Below are positions 56,463 to 64,000 of a stretch of 64,000 bases of DNA, piece by piece (position 1 is the stretch's first letter; every line of letters starts with the position of its first letter). Source of the DNA: Arthrobacter sp. (GTDB lineage: Bacteria > Actinomycetota > Actinomycetes > Actinomycetales > Micrococcaceae); assembly GCA_026393275.1 (NCBI GenBank), contig JAPLAM010000100.1:27496-91495 (forward strand). The letters run 5' to 3'. The translations under genes were made by a program, and so were the position numbers. Under the pieces are notes generated by a model that saw only the letters and a list, made by a program, of their open reading frames with translations, made no database searches and was not told the DNA's origin.

Positions 56463-58610
56463 ATGGCGCCGAAGAAACGACTCGGATCTCGTTTGGCCGC
56501 GACCCTTTGGAGGGTCATCGGGCTCTGGACGGTGAGTGCGATCTGCGGGGTCCTGGCGGCCAGCCTGGCCATCCCGGGCTTCGCCGCCGCCGGCCTGGCC
56601 GTCAGTGGGTCGATCACCTTCTTCAACAATCTCCCGTCCGAACTGGAGGTTGCGCCGCCGTCGCAGGCGACCAGGGTACTGACTGCGGACGGCAAGCCGA
56701 TCGCCACCTTCTTCGCGGAGAACCGCGTCAAGGTGAGGCTGGACCAGATGTCCCCCTACATTAAGGACGCGATTGTAGCCATCGAAGACAGCCGCTTTTA
56801 CAAGCACGCCGGCGTCGACCCGCAGGGAGTTCTCCGCGCTCTCGCATTCAACCTGACCCGGGGCGGCAGGCAAGGTGCGTCAACGCTGACCCAGCAGTAC
56901 GTCACCAACGTCATCAATGAGTCGCTGTTGTCCGCGGACAAGACCGATCAAGTCATCCTCAGCGGGCAGAAGAGCATCGGCGACAAGGTGCGCGAGATGA
57001 AGCTGGCGATCGCGCTGGAAAAGAAGTACACGAAGGACCAGATCCTTGAGGGCTATCTCAACATCGTGTTCTTCAACCGGGATGCCTACGGCATAGAGGC
57101 CGCGGCCCGGCATTTCTTCAGCACCACCGCCAAGGACCTCACGCTGCCGCAGGCTGCCCTGCTGGCCGGCCTGGTCAACAGCCCCAGCTTCTACGATCCC
57201 GCCATCAATCCGGAAAACTCGCTCAAGCGGCGTAACCAGGTCCTGGACAAGATGCTGAGCGAGGGGAAGATCTCCCACCCTGAGCACGACGCCGCCGTCG
57301 CCGTCGGTGTGGAGTTGAAGCTCGCACCCGCAAAGCAGGGCTGTTCAGCGGCGGACACTGCGCCGTACTTTTGCGACTACGTCGCCCACCTGATCCTCAA
57401 CAACCCGGCTTACGGCGTCGATGCCACTGATCGGGAGAAGAAGCTGTACCGCGGCGGCCTGACCATCACCACCACGCTGGAGAGCAGGCTGCAGGGGGCC
57501 GCGCAGGCGCAGGTCGATGCCACGGCCGGAGCCAATCCGGACAAGTGGGGTGCGTCGCTGGTCTCCATCGAGCCAGGCACCGGCAAGATCCTCGCGATGG
57601 CGCAGAATACTGTTTTCCTTCCCGAGCCGGGGAAATTCGATACGCAGCTGAACTTCAATGTCGACTCCAAGGACGCCAATGGCTATGACCTCAATGGCGC
57701 TGGCGGGTTCCAGCCCGGGTCCACGATGAAGCCGTTTACCTTTGCGGAGTGGCTCAATGAAGGTAAGTCCATGGTGGCCGTGGTGGACGCTTCCCGGCGG
57801 ATCTATCCGTTGGACTTTCCCTGGAGGTCCAGCTGTGGAAAGGTCCTCGGGGCCTACGATACGGCGCAGAGCGCTCTCGGCGCCGCGGACGACCTACAGA
57901 ACAATGACGAGGGCTACTACCGCAAGATGCCCGTCAATTACGGGCTCTACAACTCCATCAACACGGCGACCTTCGCTGAAGCCACCCAGCTCGACTTCTG
58001 CGGCATCCAGAAAATGGTGGATACCTTAGGGTTGCACAGCGGCGTGGATAACGCCCAGGTGAACATGCACCAGCTCGGCAACCTGCTGGGTGCCATCGGC
58101 GTGGCCCCGCTGCACCTGGCCAATGCTTTTGCCACGTTTGCCGCGGACGGCAAGTACTGTGCCCCGATCGCCGTCGCCGCCGTGAAAGATGCAGCGGGAC
58201 GCGACCTCTCTGCCCAAGTCCCCGACTGTCGCAGCGCGGTCAAGCCCGAGGTAGCCCGCGGCGTGAACTCGGTACTCCAGGACGTGCTGAAACGGGGGTC
58301 GGGAATCTACATCCAACCCAAGGTCCAGGACCATGTGCCTGCCGCGGCCAAGACCGGCACTTCCAATACCAACGGCGCCACCTGGGTGGTCGGCTACACG
58401 TCCGGGCTCGCCACCGCGTCCTTCTTCGGGGACACCTTGGCGGGCCAGAAACGGCCGGGCCAAAATGTCACCATCAACGGCAAGTTCTACAAGGCCATTG
58501 ACGGCTACATGCTCGCCGGTCCGCAGTGGGCAAATTACATGCTGGAAGTAGCCGGGCTCTACCCGGCCGCACCGTTTCCCCCGCCGCCCGCGTCCATGAC
58601 CAAGCCCTAA
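56463..58610 (+). CDS. Bifunctional class A penicillin-binding protein
   Basis: Peptidoglycan glycosyltransferase and transpeptidase. One N-terminal membrane anchor lies near 12-40. The GT51 domain has EDSRFYKHAGVDPQGVLRA near 106 and RQGASTLTQQYV near 136. The transpeptidase has STMK (catalytic Ser) near 419, SIN near 498 and KTGT near 631. There is no PASTA domain; the C-terminus is Pro-rich. ATG 56463 gives 715 residues; a TTG at 56439 would add eight. Cell wall synthesis at the outer face is expected. Confidence 0.93.
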   Translation: MAPKKRLGSRLAATLWRVIGLWTVSAICGVLAASLAIPGFAAAGLAVSGSITFFNNLPSELEVAPPSQATRVLTADGKPIATFFAENRVKVRLDQMSPYIKDAIVAIEDSRFYKHAGVDPQGVLRALAFNLTRGGRQGASTLTQQYVTNVINESLLSADKTDQVILSGQKSIGDKVREMKLAIALEKKYTKDQILEGYLNIVFFNRDAYGIEAAARHFFSTTAKDLTLPQAALLAGLVNSPSFYDPAINPENSLKRRNQVLDKMLSEGKISHPEHDAAVAVGVELKLAPAKQGCSAADTAPYFCDYVAHLILNNPAYGVDATDREKKLYRGGLTITTTLESRLQGAAQAQVDATAGANPDKWGASLVSIEPGTGKILAMAQNTVFLPEPGKFDTQLNFNVDSKDANGYDLNGAGGFQPGSTMKPFTFAEWLNEGKSMVAVVDASRRIYPLDFPWRSSCGKVLGAYDTAQSALGAADDLQNNDEGYYRKMPVNYGLYNSINTATFAEATQLDFCGIQKMVDTLGLHSGVDNAQVNMHQLGNLLGAIGVAPLHLANAFATFAADGKYCAPIAVAAVKDAAGRDLSAQVPDCRSAVKPEVARGVNSVLQDVLKRGSGIYIQPKVQDHVPAAAKTGTSNTNGATWVVGYTSGLATASFFGDTLAGQKRPGQNVTINGKFYKAIDGYMLAGPQWANYMLEVAGLYPAAPFPPPPASMTKP

Positions 58611-58619
58611 GCTGTCAGC

Positions 58620-59234
58620 GTGAACAAGAATCGCTTGGAGGCCTTCAGCGACGGTGTGCTTGCCATCGTCATCACGATCATGGTCCTGGAACTGAGGGCG
58701 CCGGAGGAACCGACCTGGGCAGGCTTGGCCGCCGTCCTGCCAACCTTCCTCAGCTACCTGCTCAGCTTCGTCTACGTGGGCATTTACTGGAACAACCACC
58801 ACCACATGATCCACCTGGCCGACACGGTCAACGGGTCAGTCCTTTGGGCCAACCTGCACCTTTTGTTCTGGCTGTCCCTGTTCCCGTTCAGTACCCGCTG
58901 GATGGATGAGTCGGGCTTCGTCGAGGTACCCGTGCTGGCCTACGGAATCAACTTGCTCTGCGCAGCCATCGCCTACTTCGTTCTGCAGCAGACGCTGATC
59001 CGCCGGCAGGGCCGGGACGGCGCGCTTTCACGCGCCATCGGCCGGGACTGGAAGGGTAAGGCGTCGCCGCTGATCTACCTGGCGGGCATTGCCGCGGCGT
59101 CCGTGCAGCCCCTCCTGGGGCTGGCGATCTACACCGCAGTGGCCCTGATCTGGCTAGTTCCGGACCGCAGGGTGGAACACTTCGTCATGCAATCGGGCCG
59201 GGGCCAGGACGGCGAGCGGAGTCCGCGGGCCTAG
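58620..59234 (+). CDS. TMEM175-family (DUF1211) potassium-channel-like protein
   Basis: A 204-residue protein with about six membrane segments. The family FSD signature is in residues 5-17 (RLEAFSDGVLAIV), and ITIMVLELRAPEEP follows. WNNHHHMIH at the second/third helix boundary and ANLHLLFWLSLFPFSTRWM are also typical. Bacterial members form tetrameric K+ channels. The GTG start is nine bases after the penicillin-binding-protein stop, so it may be cotranscribed. It is convergent with the dioxygenase gene six bases away. Confidence 0.9.
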   Translation: MNKNRLEAFSDGVLAIVITIMVLELRAPEEPTWAGLAAVLPTFLSYLLSFVYVGIYWNNHHHMIHLADTVNGSVLWANLHLLFWLSLFPFSTRWMDESGFVEVPVLAYGINLLCAAIAYFVLQQTLIRRQGRDGALSRAIGRDWKGKASPLIYLAGIAAASVQPLLGLAIYTAVALIWLVPDRRVEHFVMQSGRGQDGERSPRA

Positions 59235-59240
59235 GTCGGC

Positions 59241-60038
59241 CTAGGTCAGGGTCCAGGAGCGCTTCGACAGGCCGAACCAGAACCCGTCGATGGCAGTTTT
59301 GGCGTGCAGATCGCCGGACTCGTAGGCCGCGCCGAGGGCCACATACAGCGGCGCCCAGTGCTCGCTGCGCGGGTGCGCCTCGCGGGCTGCCGGGGCCTTG
59401 TGCAGGAAGTCCAGGATGGAGTCGACGTCGCCGCGCGCCATGGCTTCCTCGGCCCAGTGGTCGAACTCGCGGGAGACCGACGGCGGGGTGCTGTCGGGTC
59501 CACCGGCGGGGTTGAACCAGCGCAGGTTGTGGGTGGTGAACCCGGAACCGACGATCAGCGTGCCGCGGTCGCGCAACGGCGCCAGCGACTTGCCAAGATT
59601 GAAAAGGCCCTGCGGATCAAGGGTGGGCATGGACATTTGCACCACGGGCACGTCCGCGTCCGGGAACATCTCCTTGAGCGGGACGTAGGCGCCGTGGTCC
59701 AGGCCGCGGGTTTCGTCGCGCTCGACGTGGTGGCCGTGGCCGGCCACGAGCTTCTCCACCTCGGCGGCCAGCGCGGGCGCCTGCGGGGCGTCGTAGGTGA
59801 CGTCGTAGTACTTCTGCGGGAAGCCGCCGAAGTCGTAGACCAGTCCCGGGTTGCGCCCGGTGGCGCTGAGCGTGACCGGGGCGTTTTCCCAGTGGGCGGA
59901 CACCATGAGGATGTCCTTGGGCTTGTCGAAGGTGCCGGACCAGTCGTTGAGTTGGCGGGTCCAGGTGGCGTCGTCCGCCAGCGGCGGAGCACCATGGCTG
60001 AGGAAGAGAACCGGAGGGCGTTCGAGTGTCGATGTCAT
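59241..60038 (-). CDS. LigB/DODA-type extradiol ring-cleavage dioxygenase
   Basis: A 265-residue metal-dependent dioxygenase of the DODA (YgiD-like) class. Metal ligands are His in LFLSHGAPPL near residue 15, His in MVSAHWENAP near 49, and the catalytic-base type His in GFTTHNLRWF near 170. LDHGAYVPLKEMFPDADVPVVQMSM is the family core. Some members cleave DOPA or catechol-like rings. The ATG at 60038 begins after a leaderless-type promoter. Confidence 0.9.
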   Translation of the reverse strand: MTSTLERPPVLFLSHGAPPLADDATWTRQLNDWSGTFDKPKDILMVSAHWENAPVTLSATGRNPGLVYDFGGFPQKYYDVTYDAPQAPALAAEVEKLVAGHGHHVERDETRGLDHGAYVPLKEMFPDADVPVVQMSMPTLDPQGLFNLGKSLAPLRDRGTLIVGSGFTTHNLRWFNPAGGPDSTPPSVSREFDHWAEEAMARGDVDSILDFLHKAPAAREAHPRSEHWAPLYVALGAAYESGDLHAKTAIDGFWFGLSKRSWTLT

Positions 60039-60044
60039 GTCATC

Positions 60045-60075
60045 AGTGTAGTCGACTTTACTTGAAGGTTCAAGT
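60045..60075 (-). promoter_or_regulatory. Promoter and palindromic operator of the DODA dioxygenase gene
   Basis: A perfect palindrome ACTTGAAGGTTCAAGT occupies 60060-60075. On the minus strand it contains the -35 TTGAAC (60073-60068), followed by a 17-base spacer and the -10 TACACT (60050-60045). The ATG at 60038 lies six bases beyond, consistent with a leaderless mRNA. No regulator gene is adjacent, so the palindrome is an orphan operator candidate. Confidence 0.68.
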
Positions 60076-60161
60076 TCTCTCCCTTTGATACCTCGCACGA
60101 CGCGGACGGCGAAACGCACCGCGGACCGGCTCCGGCCCGCGGTGCGGTAGTGTGCGCATCG

Positions 60162-60402
60162 CTACATTCCGGGGATGTCCAAGGCCTCGTAGACCTGGAT
60201 CGATGCGCCCGGCATCATCAGGTGAGGGTGGCCCTCCATGAGCCCGACGGCCTGGTCTATCGTGTCGGCGTCCAGGATCGAGTACCCGCCGATGCCCGCG
60301 CCCGCCGCGGATGTCCCCGACGGCGTGATGTCGCGCCCGTTTCCCAGCGGGGTTCCCATGTCGGTGAGGTACTCTCCGGTTCGAGCCCCCGCCGGGGTGT
60401 CA
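60162..60402 (-). pseudogene. 5'-truncated YCII-like gene
   Basis: From ATG 60359 this encodes only 65 residues: GTPLGNGRDITPSG, then GGYSILDADTIDQAVGLMEGHPHLM and the ending ASIQVYEALDIPGM. This is the C-terminal half of the YCII-like (ferredoxin-like, about 110-120 residues) fold. The same frame stays open upstream (…GARTGEYLTD) to the epimerase stop near 60402 but has no start codon. The N-terminal half therefore seems deleted at the junction with the epimerase gene. A short functional protein from ATG 60359 is possible but unlikely. Confidence 0.55.
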
Positions 60403-61485
60403 GCCGCGCTCCGAGCCGCGCAGCGGCGCAGTGGCGAATTCCCGCATGCCGTCGTCGAACCCGATCATGGCAGACCAGCCCAACTCGTCCTTGATCCGTT
60501 CCGATGATGCGGTGATGTGCCGGACGTCCCCGGGCCGGTACCGGCCGGTCACCACCGGAGCGGGACCGCGGCTGAACGCGCTGAGGGCAGCGGCCACCTG
60601 GCCGATGGTGTGAACGGCGTCGGCGCCGACGTTGTAGGCCCGGAATTGCCGCCGGTCCGAGTGGGGTTGGGCGCCGGATTGGGGGCCGAGGGCTTCGGCG
60701 GCGAGGATGTTGGCGGCGGCCACGTCCCGGACGTGGACGAAGCTGCGACGCTGGGCGCCGTCCTCGAAGACCTGCGGCGCCTCGCCCCGGGCCAGGGCAG
60801 AGCGGAACAGTGATGCCACCCCGGCATACGGGGTGTCGCGCGGCATCCGGGGCCCATAGACGTTGTGGTATCGCAGTGCGATCGCCACGCCCCCAACTTC
60901 CCGCGCCCAGGCAGACGCAAGGTGCTCCTGGCTCAACTTGGAGGCGGCATAGACGCTGCGCGGATCCAGCCGGGCCTCCTCGGTGAGGAGTGCAGGGGTC
61001 AGGATCGCTCCGGTGTCTGGGCTGCGCGGGTCAAAGACGCCCCCGCGCAGGTCCTTCTCGGTCCGCGGGCCGGGCCGGACCGGCAGTCCAGAATCCGGGT
61101 CCGTGTAGGCGCCCTCGCCATAGACCACCATCGAGGAGGCCAGCACGAAGCGGAGGATCCGATGCTCTTCCATGGCCGCAAGCAGAACCGCCGTCGCGTA
61201 GTCGTTGTTGCGGACAAAGTCCGGCGCGTCGGCAAAACTTACCCCCAGCCCCACCTTCGCGCTCTGGTGGCTGACGACGTCGATCCCGTCCAAGGCGGTG
61301 CGGACGCTCGCTGGATCCGCGACGTCGCCGGTGAGAAGCTCCACCCGTGGGTCAAACCTGGGCGGAACCGGGTGCGTGCGGGGATCCAGCGAGTCCAGGA
61401 CCCGAACCTGCCACCCTTTCGCCAGGGCGGCATCGACGATGTGCGAGCCGATGAAGCCTGCCCCGCCGGTGACGAGGAGCCTCAC
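60400..61485 (-). CDS. NAD-dependent epimerase/dehydratase (UDP-sugar epimerase-like)
   Basis: A 361-residue extended SDR. The NAD loop is LVTGGAGFIGSHIVDAAL (residues 4-21). The catalytic pair lies in YAASK near 177, with an upstream SSMVVYG segment. The C-terminal part has NVYGPRMPRDTPYAGVASLF and RRSFVHVRDVAAANI, typical of UDP-glucose 4-epimerase or nucleotide-sugar dehydratases. The GTG start at 61485 overlaps the stop of the MTA phosphorylase gene by four bases. The sugar substrate is unknown. Confidence 0.9.
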   Translation of the reverse strand: MRLLVTGGAGFIGSHIVDAALAKGWQVRVLDSLDPRTHPVPPRFDPRVELLTGDVADPASVRTALDGIDVVSHQSAKVGLGVSFADAPDFVRNNDYATAVLLAAMEEHRILRFVLASSMVVYGEGAYTDPDSGLPVRPGPRTEKDLRGGVFDPRSPDTGAILTPALLTEEARLDPRSVYAASKLSQEHLASAWAREVGGVAIALRYHNVYGPRMPRDTPYAGVASLFRSALARGEAPQVFEDGAQRRSFVHVRDVAAANILAAEALGPQSGAQPHSDRRQFRAYNVGADAVHTIGQVAAALSAFSRGPAPVVTGRYRPGDVRHITASSERIKDELGWSAMIGFDDGMREFATAPLRGSERG

Positions 61486-62393
61486 CCTGGCTCCCGTGCA
61501 CCCGCAGCAGGAAGAGCCATGATCCGGTTCACCCCGGCAGAGTCCATCAGCCGGGCCGGAATGTAGTCGTCCCCGATTGCCCCGACTGCTGCTTCCAGCA
61601 CTGCCAGAATCACTGGCTGGGCCTTTTTGAGCCGGTTAAACACGGCGTCGGCGGTCACCGGGTCCGAGCCGTCGTGGCCCGTGTCCGAATCGGTGATGTA
61701 GGCCAGGGTGGCGTATCCCATGTTCAGTTCGGCGGCCAGGACTGGCTCCGGGTATTGGGTCATGTTGATGATGTCGGCACCGGCGGCCGCATACCAGGCG
61801 GATTCCGCCCGAGTGGAGAAGCGCGGACCATTGATCACCACCACCGTCCCTGCCGGTGCGTGCGCCAGCCGCAGATCCGCGAGCGCCGCGGACAGCCGTC
61901 TGCGCAGTCCGGAGCAGAAGGGCTCCGACGCCGGAAGGTGCTGCACTCCTGCCGGTTCGGCGCCTGCGGGCGCCGTGCCGTCGAAGAACGTGTCGGCCCG
62001 TCCCCACGTCCGGTCGATCAGCTGGTCAGGGACCACAAACGTCTCCGGCCGGTATCTTGCCCGCAGGCTGCCCACCGCCGATGAGGAAATGACTGCCTCG
62101 ACGCCGAGGCTCTTGAGCGCCCACAGGTTGGCCCGGTAGTTGATCTGCTGTGGCGGCAGCGAATGTCCGGCGCCGTGCCGGGGCAGGAAGGCCACGGCGC
62201 GCCCGGCAACTTCGGCCAGCGTGACGGGCCCCGAGGTGGCCCCGTACGGGGTCCGGATGCTTACCTGCGCGCTGACAGAGGCTCCCGGGAGCCGGTACGT
62301 TCCCGAGCCGCCGATTATTCCGATGCGCGCCCGGGATCCTGCAAGGCCTGGTGCTTCCATAGGGCCCATAATGCCACCCGTCCGGCCCGTCAT
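61482..62393 (-). CDS. S-methyl-5'-thioadenosine / purine nucleoside phosphorylase
   Basis: MTAP/PNP-family enzyme of 303 residues. The phosphate-binding start IGIIGGSGTYRL lies near residue 24. TPYGATSGPV, FLPRHGAGHSLPPQQINYRANLWALKSLGV and INGPRFSTRAESAWYAAAGADIINMTQYPEPVLAAELNMGYATLAYITDSDTGHDG contain the base- and ribose-binding residues. Its likely role is methylthioadenosine salvage; metK is elsewhere in the window. ATG 62393 overlaps the upstream glycosyltransferase stop as ATGA. Confidence 0.9.
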   Translation of the reverse strand: MTGRTGGIMGPMEAPGLAGSRARIGIIGGSGTYRLPGASVSAQVSIRTPYGATSGPVTLAEVAGRAVAFLPRHGAGHSLPPQQINYRANLWALKSLGVEAVISSSAVGSLRARYRPETFVVPDQLIDRTWGRADTFFDGTAPAGAEPAGVQHLPASEPFCSGLRRRLSAALADLRLAHAPAGTVVVINGPRFSTRAESAWYAAAGADIINMTQYPEPVLAAELNMGYATLAYITDSDTGHDGSDPVTADAVFNRLKKAQPVILAVLEAAVGAIGDDYIPARLMDSAGVNRIMALPAAGAREPG

Positions 62394-63844
62394 GGCAGGA
62401 GCCCGGTGGCGGCGGAGTCCGGCTGCGGCGTGCCGGCAGCGGCGTACCGGCTGCGGCGCCGCCGCCAGGCGCCCGCGGCCACGGCAAGCGCGGCGGCAAC
62501 CAGGACACCTCGTTCCAGGTTCGCCCCGAACGGCGGGACCGTGGGCACCATGTACAGGACGTCCAGGGCAACGATCACCGTGATGTACTCCCAGCGGCGG
62601 CTCAGGACGACGAAAGGGAGCAGCATCAGCGCGTACCAGGGGTAGCCCGGGCTGACGATCAGCAGCGTCAGCCCGATCAGGGTGGCCTGGCGCTGCCAGA
62701 GGTTTCCCGGGCCCGTCGAGCGCCAGGTCCACAGCGCGACGGCGGCAAGGGCGGCGCCACTGAGCAGCATGGGCCACGGACCTGCCGAGACGAGCTGGGC
62801 GAGCCCGAACCTGGCGCCACCGCCCTGGCTGTAGCCTTCCTCCTTCAAATACCCGGGCAGGAACCCGAAGACCCCTGCTCCGGCGGCCAGCACATAGGGC
62901 ACGTACACAAGGGCAAAGCTTCCGGCTGCGGACGCGACGAAGGCCGCCGGGCGCCGGAACAGCAGGGCGGGGGCTGCGATCACAGGAATGAGCTTTGTGG
63001 CGACGGCCGCTCCGAACGCCGCACCGGAACTTAATGGCTTGCCCCTGACCAGCAGCATGGCCGCCGCCAGCATCAGCGCGCAGGCCAGCACGTCCACGTG
63101 CGCATTGTTCACCGCTTCCAGCTGCACCAGGGGACTCCAGGACCAGGCCGCGGCCAGGTGCAGGGGTCCCCTGGTCTTGGCCAGGATCGAGAGCACCATC
63201 AGGGTGACGGCGGTGCTGATCAGCCAGCCTCCAAGCTGGGACGGCAGGTAGCCCACGGTGTCCGGGACGGCGGCCCGCACCGCCAGGAAGTAGATCTCGG
63301 CCGCGGGAGGGTAGATGGTCGGCACCTGAGGCCGGTTGATCGCGGTACAGAGTGGGTCTCCGGACGGGTAACCGGCTGACGCCACGGATTCGGTCCCGAA
63401 GAGGTCCGCCGGGCAGACCGTCTTTCCGTCATCTCCGGCCGTTCCGGGCCGGAAGAGCCACTCGGGCCGCAGGGCGGCGAGGCTGTCAGCGGCAGGCACA
63501 TAGGCGTACGGGGAGATCGCAGCCTTCTCCACGATGCCGTCCCAGGCATACCGCGCCGAGTCGTTGCTGGTCCGCGGTGGTCCGCTCACCGCGGCCACAC
63601 CCAGCAGCACTGAGCCGGCCACGATGACGACGACGATGCGCCGGGGCGGCACGTGCCGCAGGGACCGCACGGCCGCGACCAGAACAAGCCAGTAGATGCA
63701 GGAGGCCACGAGCGGCGCGGGCGTGAAGGAGTTCTCCGGCGCAACCATCCACCGCGTCAGCGCCGCACACGCAAGCAGCAGCAGCGAGGCCACCGCGTAC
63801 GGTTTGGCTTTGCGGACTGCCGGCTTTGCACGGTACAGGCTCAC
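62390..63844 (-). CDS. GT87-like polyprenol-phosphate-mannose mannosyltransferase
   Basis: A 484-residue polytopic membrane protein (about 11 helices). The first outer loop carries SNDSARYAWDGIVEKAAISPYAYVP, the acidic signature of GT-C enzymes, and NRPQVPTIYPPAAEIYF is a conserved outer segment. The basic C-terminal tail is cytosolic. It probably adds mannose or another sugar to lipid-linked glycans outside the membrane. GTG 63844 is chosen since a longer frame to 63976 adds a nonconserved soluble stretch. It heads an operon with the MTAP and epimerase genes. Confidence 0.85.
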   Translation of the reverse strand: MSLYRAKPAVRKAKPYAVASLLLLACAALTRWMVAPENSFTPAPLVASCIYWLVLVAAVRSLRHVPPRRIVVVIVAGSVLLGVAAVSGPPRTSNDSARYAWDGIVEKAAISPYAYVPAADSLAALRPEWLFRPGTAGDDGKTVCPADLFGTESVASAGYPSGDPLCTAINRPQVPTIYPPAAEIYFLAVRAAVPDTVGYLPSQLGGWLISTAVTLMVLSILAKTRGPLHLAAAWSWSPLVQLEAVNNAHVDVLACALMLAAAMLLVRGKPLSSGAAFGAAVATKLIPVIAAPALLFRRPAAFVASAAGSFALVYVPYVLAAGAGVFGFLPGYLKEEGYSQGGGARFGLAQLVSAGPWPMLLSGAALAAVALWTWRSTGPGNLWQRQATLIGLTLLIVSPGYPWYALMLLPFVVLSRRWEYITVIVALDVLYMVPTVPPFGANLERGVLVAAALAVAAGAWRRRRSRYAAAGTPQPDSAATGLLP

Positions 63845-63955
63845 GTCTTGATCTTGCCCCAGTTCGGTTGCGGGAATCCCTTCCGCTCGATGGATTTCCG
63901 CGGTTCGTAAGATCCTGGGCGGTCTGTGCGCCGGAAACGGTGCTGTGCTTAGAGC

Positions 63956-64000
63956 ATGAAAGGGCCCGACCCGCAAAGAATCACCGAAGCGCTGGCTGCC
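63956..64000 (+). CDS. Possible start of a gene cut by the window end
   Basis: ATG 63956 opens 15 codons (MKGPDPQRITEALAA) that run to the end of the window without a stop. The orientation is divergent from the mannosyltransferase, and a 112-base gap between the two chosen starts leaves room for promoters. The fragment is too short to identify. Confidence 0.35.
   Translation, partial: MKGPDPQRITEALAA

Noticed and set aside
60378..60395. GGTTCGAGCCCC, which resembles a tRNA T-loop and hence a possible attachment site next to the truncated gene.
   Set aside because: The T-stem pairs poorly and no acceptor, D or anticodon arm can be drawn around it. It is coding sequence of the YCII-like frame.
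63845..63976. Longer mannosyltransferase N-terminus from 63976.
   Set aside because: The added 44 residues are soluble and Pro/Arg/His-rich, unlike the family, and would leave almost no room for a divergent promoter.

Overview
This is a high-GC, gene-dense chromosomal window from an actinobacterium, most probably a Micrococcaceae member of the Arthrobacter/Pseudarthrobacter group. The evidence is the actinobacterial mIHF, the helicase-degenerate PriA, a VLRF1-type release factor, the rpoZ-coaBC-metK-priA order, many GTG/TTG starts, -10 boxes placed six bases before start codons, and two DUF222-HNH endonuclease paralogues. No rRNA, tRNA, CRISPR array, transposase or phage gene was seen. Genus is inferred from gene content only.

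Layout. 1-14 kb: aspS, a GNAT acetyltransferase, DUF222-HNH copy 1, a small unknown gene, a VLRF1-family gene, rarA, rpsD, two small envelope-type proteins, alaS, ruvX and mltG. 14-19.6 kb: a tightly overlapping shikimate operon aroE-aroC-aroK-aroB with a TPR-like protein, then efp and nusB, closed by a strong bidirectional hairpin. 19.7-30 kb: a convergent PrsW-type membrane protease, then the pyrimidine operon pyrR-pyrB-pyrC-(membrane protein)-carA-carB-pyrF, led by a perfect PyrR binding-loop sequence that overlaps the pyrR ribosome binding site. 30-36.3 kb: mihF, gmk, rpoZ, coaBC, metK and priA. These first 36 kb are mostly conserved housekeeping genes.

From 36.6 kb the window becomes accessory. 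It holds DUF222-HNH copy 2, an AlkD-like repair protein, an SDR, VOC proteins, and a TerC-family membrane protein behind a probable yybP-ykoY manganese riboswitch. Next is a 43-49 kb catabolic-looking block: a class A flavin monooxygenase, a VOC protein, a 3-hydroxyacyl-CoA dehydrogenase and a TetR regulator. The TetR gene is divergent from an unusual 805-residue protein that joins a Baeyer-Villiger-type monooxygenase to an alpha/beta hydrolase. The 69-bp TetR/monooxygenase gap carries two perfect palindromes laid over the promoter, an arrangement like mycobacterial ethR-ethA.

49.4-56 kb: a CitA/DcuS-type two-component system (with an extra two-TM membrane protein) is divergent from a NitT/TauT-type ABC importer, and four spaced TGCACAA-like boxes lie between them. 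56-64 kb: a small MCYSSNKDFG-type protein, a bifunctional penicillin-binding protein, a TMEM175-like channel and a LigB/DODA dioxygenase with a palindromic leaderless promoter. Then comes a translationally coupled GT87-like mannosyltransferase / MTA phosphorylase / sugar-epimerase operon that ends in a 5'-truncated YCII-like gene.

The most promising candidates for something new are the monooxygenase-hydrolase fusion with its operator, and the two-component/ABC module with its box array.
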